From Methylibium sp035762065 (lineage in GTDB: Bacteria; Pseudomonadota; Gammaproteobacteria; Burkholderiales; Burkholderiaceae_C): a DNA stretch of 64,000 nt. A program made the translations under genes and the position numbers. A model generated the notes under the pieces. The model saw nothing but the letters and a program-made list of their open reading frames with translations, made no database searches and was not told the origin of the DNA. The stretch is taken from the NCBI RefSeq assembly GCF_035762065.1, contig NZ_DASTPW010000050.1, positions 62,001 through 126,000 on the forward strand, given 5' to 3'. How positions within the stretch are numbered: the stretch's first letter is position 1; every line of letters starts with the position of its first letter. This document shows, one piece after another, positions 41,067 to 49,809 of this stretch.

Positions 41067-44000
41067 TCACGCCCGCGCGCGCCCCTTCAGCATCCGCGCC
41101 AGCACCTGGCGCAGCTGGTCGGCGTCGATCGGCTTGGTGAGGAAGGCGTCCATGCCGGCGGCGAGCGCCTGGTCGCGCTCGGAGGTGAGCGCGGCGGCGG
41201 TGAGCGCGACGATCGGCAGGCGCGTGCCTTCAGGGCGGCGGCGCAGCGCGCGCGCGGCGTCGTGGCCGCTCATCACCGGCATCTGCACGTCCATCAGCAC
41301 CGCGTCGTAGGCACGGCCGCGCCGCGCGGCTTCGATCACCGCGTCGAGCGCCTGCTGGCCATCGGCCGCTTCCTCGACGACCAGGCCCCAGCCCTCGAGC
41401 ATCGCGCGCACGATCAGCAGGTTCACCGCGTTGTCCTCGACGACCAGCACGCGCGCGCCTTCGATCGGCTCGTCGAAGCCGCTCGGGTCGTGCCCTTCGA
41501 GCTCGGCGCCGTCGACGGCCGGCAGCGGCAGGTCGGCCCAGAAGCGGCTGCCGCGCTTGGGGTGGCTGCCCACGCCGACCGCGCCGCCCATCAGCGTCGC
41601 GAGCTCGCGGCAGATCGACAGGCCCAGGCCGGTGCCGCCGTGGCGGCGCGTCATCGAGTCGTCGGCCTGCACGAAGGGTCGGAACAGGCGCGCCTGGGTC
41701 GCCTCGTCGATGCCCGGGCCGGTGTCGGCGACGACCACGTGCACCAGGTCGCCGGGGCCGCGGCTGGCGATCAGCGTGATCTCGCCGCGCTCGGTGAACT
41801 TCAGCGCGTTGCCGAGGAAGTTGCCGAGGATCTGGCGCACGCGCACCGGGTCGCCGCGCACCACGCGCGGCAGCGCCTCGTCGATCGCGCGGCGCAGCTT
41901 CAGGCCCTTGGCCTGCGCCAGTGCCTCGGTGCTGTCGCCGAGCGCTTCGAGCAGCGCGCGCAGGTCGAACACGACGGTGTCCAGGCTCAGCCGGCCGGCC
42001 TCGACCTTGGACAGGTCGAGGATGTCGGTGATCACGCCCGACAGCGTGCGCGCGCTGTCGAGGATCTGGTCGAGGAAGCGCTGGCGCTCCTCGTCGGCGA
42101 GCCCCGGCTGGCGCGCCAGCCGCGCCAGGCCGAGCAGGCCGTTGAGCGGCGTGCGGATCTCGTGGCTGGTGTTGGCAAGGAAGGCGCTCTTCGCGCGGCT
42201 CGCGGCCTCGGCGGCGTCGCGCGCGGCGGCGAGCGACTGCTGGACCATGCGGCGTTCGGTCACGTCCTCGACGATCCAGATCGTGCCGCCGTGGCTGGGG
42301 TCGCTGGGATCGACCGCGCGCGCGCTCAGGCGGCACCAGAAGCTGCTGCCGTCGCGCCGGCGCATCGGCCGTTCGGTCTCGTAGGGCTGGCCGGTCGACA
42401 GCAGCGGGCCGGCCACGGCGCCGGCTTCGGCATAGTCGTCGTCGTTCGGCCAGACCACCGCGCCGGGCTGGCCCGCCAGGCTGCCGCGCGGCCAGCCGAA
42501 CATCTCCTCGAAGCGCGGATTGGCCTGCACGATCACCCGCTCGCGGGTGAAGCCGATGCCGACCGAGGCATAGCGCAGGATCGCCTCGTGCTCCTGGCGC
42601 GCCTGCTCGCTGTGCGAGACGTCGCGCGCCACCGCGACCACGTAGTCGACCGCGTCGAAGGTCAGCAGCGCCGCGGAGACGCGCATCGTCACCACGCCGC
42701 CCGCCTTGGTGCGGAAGTTCATCAGCCGGTCGCTCATCGCGCCGTGCGCGCGCAGCGTGTCGCGCAGCGCCTTGCGCTCGTTGACGTCGTGGTAGATGCC
42801 CAGTTCGAGCGTGCTGCGCCCGATCGCCTCGGCGCGCGTCCAGCCGAGCACCTGGGTGAAGCGCTCGTTGACCATCAGGTAGCGGCCGCTCACGTATTCG
42901 GCCAGCGTGACGGCGTCGGGCGTCGTGTCGAACAGCCGCTCGAGCAGCGTCTGGCTGTGCCGCAGCGCGTGCTCGGCGGCGCGGCGCGCGGTGAAGTCCT
43001 GGCAGATCGTGAGCACGGCCGGGCCGTCGTCGAGCTCGACGCGCAGGCTGGTCAGCTGCACGTCGAGCTTCTGGCCGTCGAGCCGCACCAGCGTCGTGTC
43101 GTTCGGCTCGACGGTCGCGCCGCCTGGGTCCGCGGCGATCCGGGCGACCCGCGCGAGCGCGCGCTCGCGCGCCTCGCCCTCGGGGAAATGCCGCGAGAAA
43201 TCAACGCCCAGCGTGGCGCGCGCGTCGGGGTAGCCGAGCAGCCGCGCGGCCGCCTCGTTGGCCTCGACCGCGACGCCGAGCCGGTGCGCGACCATCGGCG
43301 TCGGCGAGCGGTCGAACAGCTGGTGATAGCGCTCGGCGCTGGCGCGGATCGCGCGCTGCGCGTGCACCTCCTCGGTGACGACGCGCGAGATGCCCCAGTA
43401 GCCGGTGAAGCGGCCGTTGGCGTCGAACATCGGCTCGCCGCTGGCGCTGATGTAGTCGCGCCGCCCCGCGGGGCCGGTCCGCAGCGCGACGTGGTTGCGA
43501 AACGGCCGCTGTGCTTCGAGATCGGCGCGGTGCGCCCTTTGCACCGCGAGGTCCGGCTCGTCGGGCTGCAGCGTCTCCCACGGGTGGCGGCCGATCGTGC
43601 GGTCGATCTCGTCCGGCGCGATCGCGTTCTTGCCGATCGGCGCCATGACGCGGAAGCGCAGCCCGGCGTCCAGCTCCCAGTACCAGTCGGCGGCGATGTT
43701 CAGCAGCCGCTCGAAGCGCTGCTCGCGCTGGCGCAGCTTGGAGATCGAATGCGACAGCGCCAGCTTGCTCACCAGCCCGATCAGCAGGCCGGTGACGGTC
43801 AGGCTCGGCGCCATCACCAGCGCGAGCCCGCTGGCACCGGCCCCGCGCAGCGCCCCGACCAGCGCGCAGGCCAGCAGGGCCAGTGCCGCCAGCACGAGCG
43901 CCGCACGCCGGCCGGCGAACACCGCGCAGACGCAGACCAGGAAGCCGTGCAGGCCCAGCAGCAGCAGCGCGGCGTCGGGTGCGGTCAGCAGGGCCGAAGC

Positions 44001-44288
44001 GGTGACCGAGCCGAGCGCGGTGAAACACGAGAACACCGCGCCGCCCTCGGCGCGCTGCGTGCGCAGCACGATCTTCGCGCTGGCGAGGAAGGCCAGCGCC
44101 TGCAGCGCGGCGATCGCGGCCATCCAGAGGCGGTCGTCCTCGGACACCGCGGCCGGCCCGGGGACGCCCAGTGCCGCCGCGCCCAGCGCCAGCGACACCG
44201 CCGCCGCACAGCCGTAGAACAGCCAGACGATGCGCGGCGCCACCTGCTGCGAGCGGGCCGACTTGGACGACGACGAACCGTTTTTCAT
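41067..44288 (-). CDS. Hybrid sensor histidine kinase with four PAS domains and a receiver
   Basis: A 1073-residue membrane kinase. The first ~200 residues hold about five or six membrane helices. Four PAS units follow (starting near LLNIAADWYWELDAG, YHQLFDRSPTPMVAHR, LERLFDTTPDAVTLAE and ILRYASVGIGFTRER). Then come HisKA with phospho-acceptor His in LANTSHEIRTPLNGLLG, HATPase with ADTGPGIDEATQARLF and GGTGLGLSICRELA, and a receiver with Asp in AVLMDVQMPVMSGHDA and Lys in FLTKPID. No Hpt domain is present, so signal relay must use a separate Hpt protein or act within the receiver. The start (MKNGSSSSKS) follows a poorly coding upstream region. No output regulator is adjacent. The multiple PAS units suggest cytosolic redox, light or small-molecule sensing. 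Confidence 0.92.
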   Translation of the reverse strand: MKNGSSSSKSARSQQVAPRIVWLFYGCAAAVSLALGAAALGVPGPAAVSEDDRLWMAAIAALQALAFLASAKIVLRTQRAEGGAVFSCFTALGSVTASALLTAPDAALLLLGLHGFLVCVCAVFAGRRAALVLAALALLACALVGALRGAGASGLALVMAPSLTVTGLLIGLVSKLALSHSISKLRQREQRFERLLNIAADWYWELDAGLRFRVMAPIGKNAIAPDEIDRTIGRHPWETLQPDEPDLAVQRAHRADLEAQRPFRNHVALRTGPAGRRDYISASGEPMFDANGRFTGYWGISRVVTEEVHAQRAIRASAERYHQLFDRSPTPMVAHRLGVAVEANEAAARLLGYPDARATLGVDFSRHFPEGEARERALARVARIAADPGGATVEPNDTTLVRLDGQKLDVQLTSLRVELDDGPAVLTICQDFTARRAAEHALRHSQTLLERLFDTTPDAVTLAEYVSGRYLMVNERFTQVLGWTRAEAIGRSTLELGIYHDVNERKALRDTLRAHGAMSDRLMNFRTKAGGVVTMRVSAALLTFDAVDYVVAVARDVSHSEQARQEHEAILRYASVGIGFTRERVIVQANPRFEEMFGWPRGSLAGQPGAVVWPNDDDYAEAGAVAGPLLSTGQPYETERPMRRRDGSSFWCRLSARAVDPSDPSHGGTIWIVEDVTERRMVQQSLAAARDAAEAASRAKSAFLANTSHEIRTPLNGLLGLARLARQPGLADEERQRFLDQILDSARTLSGVITDILDLSKVEAGRLSLDTVVFDLRALLEALGDSTEALAQAKGLKLRRAIDEALPRVVRGDPVRVRQILGNFLGNALKFTERGEITLIASRGPGDLVHVVVADTGPGIDEATQARLFRPFVQADDSMTRRHGGTGLGLSICRELATLMGGAVGVGSHPKRGSRFWADLPLPAVDGAELEGHDPSGFDEPIEGARVLVVEDNAVNLLIVRAMLEGWGLVVEEAADGQQALDAVIEAARRGRAYDAVLMDVQMPVMSGHDAARALRRRPEGTRLPIVALTAAALTSERDQALAAGMDAFLTKPIDADQLRQVLARMLKGRARA

Positions 44289-44447
44289 GCTCGGGCGCCG
44301 TGCGGGCGTTCGAGTGACAGGCCGGTGCCGCGCGGCGCGCCAATGTGCCATGGCTGTCGGCGCCCCATCAGCAGGCGCGAGCATGATGGGCCGCGGCCTG
44401 GGCAGACATCACGCTGCGCAGGCCGCCACACGGGCAACGCTGCCCGC

Positions 44448-45290
44448 TCAGCTGCGGCGCGCCCCGTTCAGCGCATCGCGCGTGGCCTGCGCCACCCGCC
44501 GCGCATGCGCCGCGAAATCGCCGCCGCCGCCGGCATAGAGCACCGCGCGCGACGAGTTCACCGCGATCGGCCCGCGCGTGCGCTGCGCATCGCCGCGCCA
44601 GGCCGCGCGCACCGTCGCCGCCGCGTCGCCGCCCTGCGCGCCGACGCCGGGGATCAGCAGCGGCAGCGTCGGTGCGAGCTCGCGCACGCGGGCCAGCTCG
44701 TCGGGGTAGGTCGCGCCGACCACCAGCCCGAGCTGGCCGTTCGCGTTCCAAGACCCCTGCGCGAGCCGCGCGAGGTGCTCGTACAGCCGCGGCGTGCCTT
44801 CCGCGTCGGCGAGGCGGCGGTTCTGCAGGTCGTCGCCGCCGGCGTTCGAGGTGCGGCACAGCAGGAAGGCGCCCTTGCCCGCCCGGCGCAGGTAGGGCTC
44901 GATCGAATCGAAGCCCATGAACGGCGACAGCGTCACCGCATCGGCGTCGTAGCGGTCGAAGGCTTCGATCGCGTACTGCTCGGCGGTCGCGCCGATGTCG
45001 CCGCGCTTCGCATCGAGGATCACCGGCACCGCCGGCGCCGCCGCGCGGATGTGCGCGACCAGCCGCTCGAGCTGCGCTTCGGCGCGGTGCGCCGCGAAGT
45101 AGGCGATCTGCGGCTTGAAGGCGATCGCGAGATCGTGCGTCGCGTCGACGATCGCAGCGCAGAAATCGAAGATGCGCGCGGCGTCGCCCGCCCAGGGTGC
45201 GGGAAACCTCGCTGGCTCGGGGTCGAGGCCGATGCACAGCAGCGAGTCGTTGCCGCGTTCGGCGGCGAGCAGCTTGTCGACGAAGTTCAT
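44448..45290 (-). CDS. pyrF: Orotidine 5'-phosphate decarboxylase
   Basis: A 280-residue enzyme of the longer subfamily 2. The active-site motif ILDAKRGDIGATAEQY contains the Asp-Lys-Asp set; LCIGLDPEPARFP and AFKPQIAYF at the start and SSRAVLYAG at the end match the subfamily. It makes UMP in the last step of pyrimidine synthesis. The start overlaps the purB stop (ATGA), so the two nucleotide-synthesis genes are translationally coupled, purB first. Confidence 0.95.
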   Translation of the reverse strand: MNFVDKLLAAERGNDSLLCIGLDPEPARFPAPWAGDAARIFDFCAAIVDATHDLAIAFKPQIAYFAAHRAEAQLERLVAHIRAAAPAVPVILDAKRGDIGATAEQYAIEAFDRYDADAVTLSPFMGFDSIEPYLRRAGKGAFLLCRTSNAGGDDLQNRRLADAEGTPRLYEHLARLAQGSWNANGQLGLVVGATYPDELARVRELAPTLPLLIPGVGAQGGDAAATVRAAWRGDAQRTRGPIAVNSSRAVLYAGGGGDFAAHARRVAQATRDALNGARRS

Positions 45291-46663
45291 CGCGCGCGCC
45301 TGGCCAGCGTCGCCGCCAGGCCGGTGTAGTGGCCCGGCGTCAGCGCCTTCAGCCGAGCCTTCTCGGCATCCGGTAGGGCGAGCCCGTCGACGAACGCGCC
45401 GATCGATTCGCGCGTGATCGCCTTGCCGCGCGTCAGCTCCTTGAGCTGCTCGTAGGGATTCGGCAGGCCGTGCCGGCGCATCACCGTCTGGATCGGCTCG
45501 GCGAGCACCTCCCACGCCGCGTCGAGATCCGCCGCCAGCGCGGCCTCGTTGACTTCGAGCTTCGCCAGCCCGCGCGCCAGCGAGTCCCAGGCCAGCAGCG
45601 TGTGGCCGAGCGCGACGCCCATGTTGCGCAGCACGGTGGAGTCGGTCAGGTCGCGCTGCCAGCGGCTGATCGGCAGCTTCTGGCTCAGGTGGGCGAGCAG
45701 CGCGTTCGCCAGGCCGAGGTTGCCTTCGGCGTTCTCGAAATCGATCGGGTTGACCTTGTGCGGCATCGTCGAGCTGCCGATCTCGCCCGCCTTGGTCTTC
45801 TGCTTGAAGTAGCCGAGCGAGACGTAGCCCCAGACGTCGCGCGACCAGTCGATCAGGATGGTGTTGCAGCGCGCGAAGGCGTCGAACAGCTCGGCCATCC
45901 AGTCGTGCGGCTCGATCTGGATCGTCATCGGGTTGAACGCCAGGCCGAGCTGCTGCTCGACGACGCGGCGGCCGAAGGCTTCCCAGTCGATCTCCGGGTA
46001 GGCGGCGAGGTGCGCGTTGTAGTTGCCGACCGCGCCGTTCATCTTCGCGAGCGGCCTGACCTGCGCGATGCGCTCGCGCGCCGCGGCCAGCCGGTGCGCG
46101 ACGTTCGCGATCTCCTTGCCGACCGTCGTCGGGCTCGCGGTCTGGCCGTGGGTGCGGCTGAGCATCGGCAGCGCCGCGTGCTGCTGCGCCATCGCGAAGA
46201 GCGTCGCGACGAGGCCGTCGAGCGCGGGCAGCAGCACCGCGTCGCGCGCACCGCCGAGCATCAGCGCATGGCTGGTGTTGTTGATGTCCTCGCTGGTGCA
46301 GGCGAAGTGCACGAACTCGCCGGCGGCCTGCAGTGCCGCGTCGCCGGCGAACTTCGACTTGAGCCAGTACTCGACCGCCTTCACGTCGTGGTTGGTCGTG
46401 CGCTCGATGTCCTTGATCGCCTGCGCGTCGGCCTCGCCGAAATGCTCGACCAGTCCGCGCAGCCGCGTGCGCGCCGCGTCGCCGAGCGGTTGGAGCTCGG
46501 GCAGGCCGGCGTCGCCGAGCCCGATGAACCACTCGACCTCGACGCGCACCCGCGCATGCATCAGCCCGTACTCGGACAGCCGCGGCCGCAACGCATCGAG
46601 CTTGCTCGCATAGCGGCCGTCGAGCGGCGAAAGGGCGGTCAGCGGCGTCGGGGCAGCGGGCAT
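45287..46663 (-). CDS. purB: Adenylosuccinate lyase
   Basis: A 458-residue lyase of the fumarase/aspartase superfamily. The signature GSSTMPHKVNPIDFENAEG is complete, with TSEDINNTSHALML and the catalytic-histidine region SRTHGQTASPTTVGKE upstream. It acts twice in purine synthesis, splitting fumarate from SAICAR and from adenylosuccinate. The length and N-terminus (TALSPLDGRYASKLDALRP) fit the Escherichia coli type. It is first in a two-gene unit with pyrF. Confidence 0.96.
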   Translation of the reverse strand: MPAAPTPLTALSPLDGRYASKLDALRPRLSEYGLMHARVRVEVEWFIGLGDAGLPELQPLGDAARTRLRGLVEHFGEADAQAIKDIERTTNHDVKAVEYWLKSKFAGDAALQAAGEFVHFACTSEDINNTSHALMLGGARDAVLLPALDGLVATLFAMAQQHAALPMLSRTHGQTASPTTVGKEIANVAHRLAAARERIAQVRPLAKMNGAVGNYNAHLAAYPEIDWEAFGRRVVEQQLGLAFNPMTIQIEPHDWMAELFDAFARCNTILIDWSRDVWGYVSLGYFKQKTKAGEIGSSTMPHKVNPIDFENAEGNLGLANALLAHLSQKLPISRWQRDLTDSTVLRNMGVALGHTLLAWDSLARGLAKLEVNEAALAADLDAAWEVLAEPIQTVMRRHGLPNPYEQLKELTRGKAITRESIGAFVDGLALPDAEKARLKALTPGHYTGLAATLARRAR

Positions 46664-46746
46664 GGCGGGCGGCGATTCAACAGGAGCCGCCGCGGCCGTG
46701 GCGCCGCGTGGCGAGGCGGCGTCGGCACCGCGGGAAAGTTCGTGAA

Positions 46747-46752
46747 ATTGTA
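46747..46752 (-). promoter_or_regulatory. Possible -10 element for purB
   Basis: Read on the minus strand this is TACAAT, five of six matches to the sigma-70 -10 consensus, about 84 bp upstream of the purB start in the divergent gap to the GST gene. A matching -35 is not clear. Confidence 0.35.
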
Positions 46753-46870
46753 GGAGCCGCTCCCGCGCGTGCCGCTTGCGTCACCATCGGCGCCTGCGCG
46801 CTGGTGCATCGTCCTGGCCGGGACGCGACACTGCCGCCCCTGACGCCTCCCTTCGACGCCTGCCTTCCTC

Positions 46871-47494
46871 ATGAAACTGATCGGCACCCTCACCAGCCCC
46901 TACGTCCGCAAGGTCCGCGTCGTGATGGCGGAAAAGAAGCTCGACTACCAGTTCGTCCTCGACGACCCGTGGCGCGGCGAATCGCAGATCACGCAGTTCA
47001 ACCCGCTCGGCAAGGTGCCCTGCCTGGTGATGGAAGGCGGCGAGGCGGTCTTCGATTCGCGGGTGATCGTCGAGCACCTCGACGTGCTGTCGCCGGTCGG
47101 CAAGCTGATCCCCCCGTCGGGGCGCGAGCGCATCGAAGTGCGCACCTGGGAGGCGCTGGCCGACGGCGTCTGCGAGGCCGGCATCCTCGCGCGGCTCGAA
47201 GAGCACTGGGCACCGCGCGCGGAGGGTGAACGCAGCGGCGCGTGGATCGACTACCAGCTCGCCAAGGTCGACGCCGGCATCGACGCGATGGGTCGCGGCC
47301 TCGGCGAGCGCAACTGGTGCGCCGGCGGGCTGCATCTTTCGCTGGCCGACGTCGCGGTCGGCTGCGCGCTCGACTGGCTGAGCTTCCGGCTGCCGCAGCT
47401 CGACTGGCGCGGCCGGCATCCGAACCTCGCGAAGCTGGTCGAGCGTCTGATGCAGCGCCCGAGCTTCGCCGACACCCTCCCGCGGCTGGCCTGA
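46871..47494 (+). CDS. Glutathione S-transferase family protein
   Basis: A 207-residue protein. The N-terminal thioredoxin-like half starts MKLIGTLTSPYVRKVRVVMAE, where SPYVRKV is the usual catalytic-serine neighbourhood. QFNPLGKVPCLVMEGGEAVFDSRVI supplies the cis-proline and the DSRVI glutathione contact (ESxxI type). The helical half includes HLSLADVAVGCALDWL. The pattern is that of bacterial GSTs related to YibF-like proteins. No clear ribosome site precedes the ATG. It is divergent from purB and convergent with the sensor-kinase gene. Confidence 0.87.
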   Translation: MKLIGTLTSPYVRKVRVVMAEKKLDYQFVLDDPWRGESQITQFNPLGKVPCLVMEGGEAVFDSRVIVEHLDVLSPVGKLIPPSGRERIEVRTWEALADGVCEAGILARLEEHWAPRAEGERSGAWIDYQLAKVDAGIDAMGRGLGERNWCAGGLHLSLADVAVGCALDWLSFRLPQLDWRGRHPNLAKLVERLMQRPSFADTLPRLA

Positions 47495-47540
47495 AGCGGC
47501 GCGGGGCCGAGCGGCCCACGCCGCGCGGCCGGCTGACGCC

Positions 47541-49652
47541 TCAGTCGGCGCTGCGCGCGGCGAGCGTGGCGGCCGGTGCCTCGGGCCGGACTTCCGCCGC
47601 CGCCGTCGCGGCGCGCGCCGCGGCCGAGGCGCCTTCCAGCGGCGCCGCCCCCGCCGCGGGCAGATCGATGCTTACCTCCCAGCCTTCGCCCTGCGGCCCG
47701 CTCGAAAGCACCGCGCCGAGCGCCGCGGCGCGCCTTTGCATGTTCGCCAGCCCGCGCCCGGCGGCGGTGACCGCCGGCACGAACAGCGGCAGCGAGCCCT
47801 GTTCGCCGACCGGCTCGCCCGCCGGCCCGCGCTGCGGCAGGCCGTTGTCGGCGATCACCAGCCGCAGGCCGCCGCCCTCGCGCTCGAACAGCCGCAGCCA
47901 GACCACGCTGGCCTGCGCGTGCTTGATCACGTTGGTCAGCGCCTCGCGCACGATGCGCAGCACGTGCAGCGTCTCGCCGGCGGCAAGCATCGCGTCGCCG
48001 GCCTCTTCGCCGATCTGCCAGACCAGCCGCACGCCGGCCGCACGCAGCGTCGGCTCGACGCGGAAGCGCAGCGCGGCCAGCGCCTCGACCAGCGGCCGGT
48101 CGGTCTCGAGCGAGTCGAGCGCGATGCGCAGCTCGACCAGGCAATCGTCGAGCGTCAGGCGCAGCTCGCGCATGGGTTCGTCGGTCGCGCGCGCGGCACC
48201 GCCGACCGGCGCCGACGACTGCCGCTCGACCTGCGAGGCCAGCGCCATCGCGCCGACGAGGCGGCCGCCGAGGCCGTCGTGCATCTCGCGCAGGATGCGG
48301 TCGCGCTCGGCCAGCGCCGCCTGCTGGCGTTCGCCTTCGCGGCTCGCCTCGAACGAACGCTTCAGCTCGCGTTCCTTGCTCGCGACGCGGTCGGCCAGCT
48401 CGCGGTTGAGGTCGCCGAGCGCCGTCGCCGACCGCGCGAACTCGTCGACCAGCAGCCAGGCCAGCACCACCAGCAGCAGCAGGATCGTGTAGCGGCTCCA
48501 GGCCAGCGCGCCGTAGTCGTGCTGCATGCGGAAGATCCAGAAGTCGCGCGCGCCGACCGCCAGGCTCACCGCCGCGGCGCCCGCCAGCAGCAGCGCCGCG
48601 AGCGTGCGCAGCCGCCACGCGGCGAGCAGCAGCATCGCGGTGAGCCAGACGACGATCGCCAAGGTGCCGGCCAGCAGCAGCGTGCGCAGCACCGGCGCGT
48701 CGGACGCCCACAGCGCCACGCTCAGCAGCAGCGCGACGCCGCCCCAGGACGCGATCGCCTTGCGCGCCCGCGGCCCGTGCACCCCGGCGGCCGACAGCGC
48801 GTACAGCGCCATCAGCACGACGAACCAGGCGTAGGACGCATGGAACAGCACGCTCGCGAGCGGCCACCACGCGCCCCAGTCGTCGCCCGGCGGGCCGGAG
48901 ACGCGCCAGGCCCACAGCAGGCTCGCGGCGCCGAAGCAGGCATAGACGCCGCGGCCCGTGCGAAACGCCAGCAGCAGCGCGAGCACGCCCATCACCAGCG
49001 CCGCCGTCGTGATGACCCAGGTGCCGTAGACCTCGTGGCGCACCAGCACGCGGTGGCGCGGCGCCAGCTCGGCGAGCGGGCCGACCCACACCGTGGACAG
49101 CCCGGCGTCGCGGCCGGGGCCGCCGATCACCTCGATCTCGGCCAGGTTGCCGTCGCCCTTGAGCAGCGCGATGGGCAGCGGCAGGAGCAGGGGCCCGCGC
49201 GCGAGGCCGGCGAGCGCACGCTGCTCGGCGCGCTGCTCCGCGCGCTGCTGCTCGGCGCGCTGCTGGGCGCGCGGCGACAGGCGCTGCGGTGCCGACGCCG
49301 CGGCTTCGGATGGATCGCCCGCGGCGACGGTGTCGAGCAGCATCGCGCCGTTCACCTGCACCCGCAGCGCCGGCCCGGCGCGTGGGATGAACAGCGCGGC
49401 CGGCCGCTCGCGCAGCGCCGCGGCCGGCAGCTCGACGCGGTACACCAGCGCGCCGTCGCGCCGCGGCGCGCTGGCCTCCCAGGCGTCGGGCAGCGTGACG
49501 CGGCGCGTGCCGCTCGCCTCGACCGTCAGCGCGTCGCGCACCTCGGTCGCCAGGCCCGCCTCTTCGTTCGGCTGCGCGCTCGCCTGAAGGCCGAGCAGCA
49601 GCGCGGCGGCCAGTGCGAACCGCCGCGCGCGGCCCCGCAGCGGATCGTTCAT
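47541..49652 (-). CDS. Sensor histidine kinase, NarX/DesK-type, with 7TM-like sensor region
   Basis: A 703-residue kinase. A signal peptide (ARRFALAAALLLGLQASAQ) is followed by an exported domain of about 180 residues and about seven membrane helices (roughly 215-410), a 7TMR-DISM-like layout. A coiled coil leads to HisKA_3 with phospho-acceptor His in LREMHDGLGGRL, and a HATPase with REALTNVIKHAQAS and VIADNGLPQ. The C-terminus is Ala-rich. In the exported domain a Gln/Arg/Ala/Glu repeat (QQRAEQRAEQRA) is encoded by a 12-bp tandem repeat. The response-regulator gene lies upstream on the same strand (49810-50553), separated by repeat copy E, and is the obvious partner. Confidence 0.9.
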   Translation of the reverse strand: MNDPLRGRARRFALAAALLLGLQASAQPNEEAGLATEVRDALTVEASGTRRVTLPDAWEASAPRRDGALVYRVELPAAALRERPAALFIPRAGPALRVQVNGAMLLDTVAAGDPSEAAASAPQRLSPRAQQRAEQQRAEQRAEQRALAGLARGPLLLPLPIALLKGDGNLAEIEVIGGPGRDAGLSTVWVGPLAELAPRHRVLVRHEVYGTWVITTAALVMGVLALLLAFRTGRGVYACFGAASLLWAWRVSGPPGDDWGAWWPLASVLFHASYAWFVVLMALYALSAAGVHGPRARKAIASWGGVALLLSVALWASDAPVLRTLLLAGTLAIVVWLTAMLLLAAWRLRTLAALLLAGAAAVSLAVGARDFWIFRMQHDYGALAWSRYTILLLLVVLAWLLVDEFARSATALGDLNRELADRVASKERELKRSFEASREGERQQAALAERDRILREMHDGLGGRLVGAMALASQVERQSSAPVGGAARATDEPMRELRLTLDDCLVELRIALDSLETDRPLVEALAALRFRVEPTLRAAGVRLVWQIGEEAGDAMLAAGETLHVLRIVREALTNVIKHAQASVVWLRLFEREGGGLRLVIADNGLPQRGPAGEPVGEQGSLPLFVPAVTAAGRGLANMQRRAAALGAVLSSGPQGEGWEVSIDLPAAGAAPLEGASAAARAATAAAEVRPEAPAATLAARSAD
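49217..49272. repeat. Imperfect 12-bp tandem repeat inside the sensor-kinase gene
   Basis: Units CGCTGCTCGGCG, CGCTGCTCCGCG, a 15-base variant with an extra CTG, and CGCTGCTGGGCG follow each other. They encode the Gln/Arg/Ala/Glu run of the exported domain and keep frame at any unit number. Confidence 0.6.
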
Positions 49653-49709
49653 GACGGCTGCCTGGCGCGGCCGACGGTCGGGATCGTCAGCCGCGCGCGC
49701 GGCCGCCAC

Positions 49710-49806
49710 CGATCCGGCTCGGCCGGTCCGCCAGCGGCGCCCCAGGGGCCACGACGGGGCCCTTCGCGCCCGCAGGGGAGCGGCGCAGCCGCGACGGGGG
49801 GGTCGT
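49710..49806 (-). repeat. Dispersed palindromic repeat, copy E
   Basis: It lies between the response-regulator stop and the kinase start. On the minus strand it begins with CGACCCCCCCGTCGCGGC about seven bases after the regulator stop and ends at GCCGGATCGG. The inner GGCCACGACGGGGCC stem is specific to this copy. Confidence 0.7.
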
Positions 49807-49809
49807 CAT

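Noticed and set aside
41262..45329. A 1355-codon plus-strand open frame
   Set aside because: Antisense to the hybrid kinase and pyrF, both well supported by motifs.
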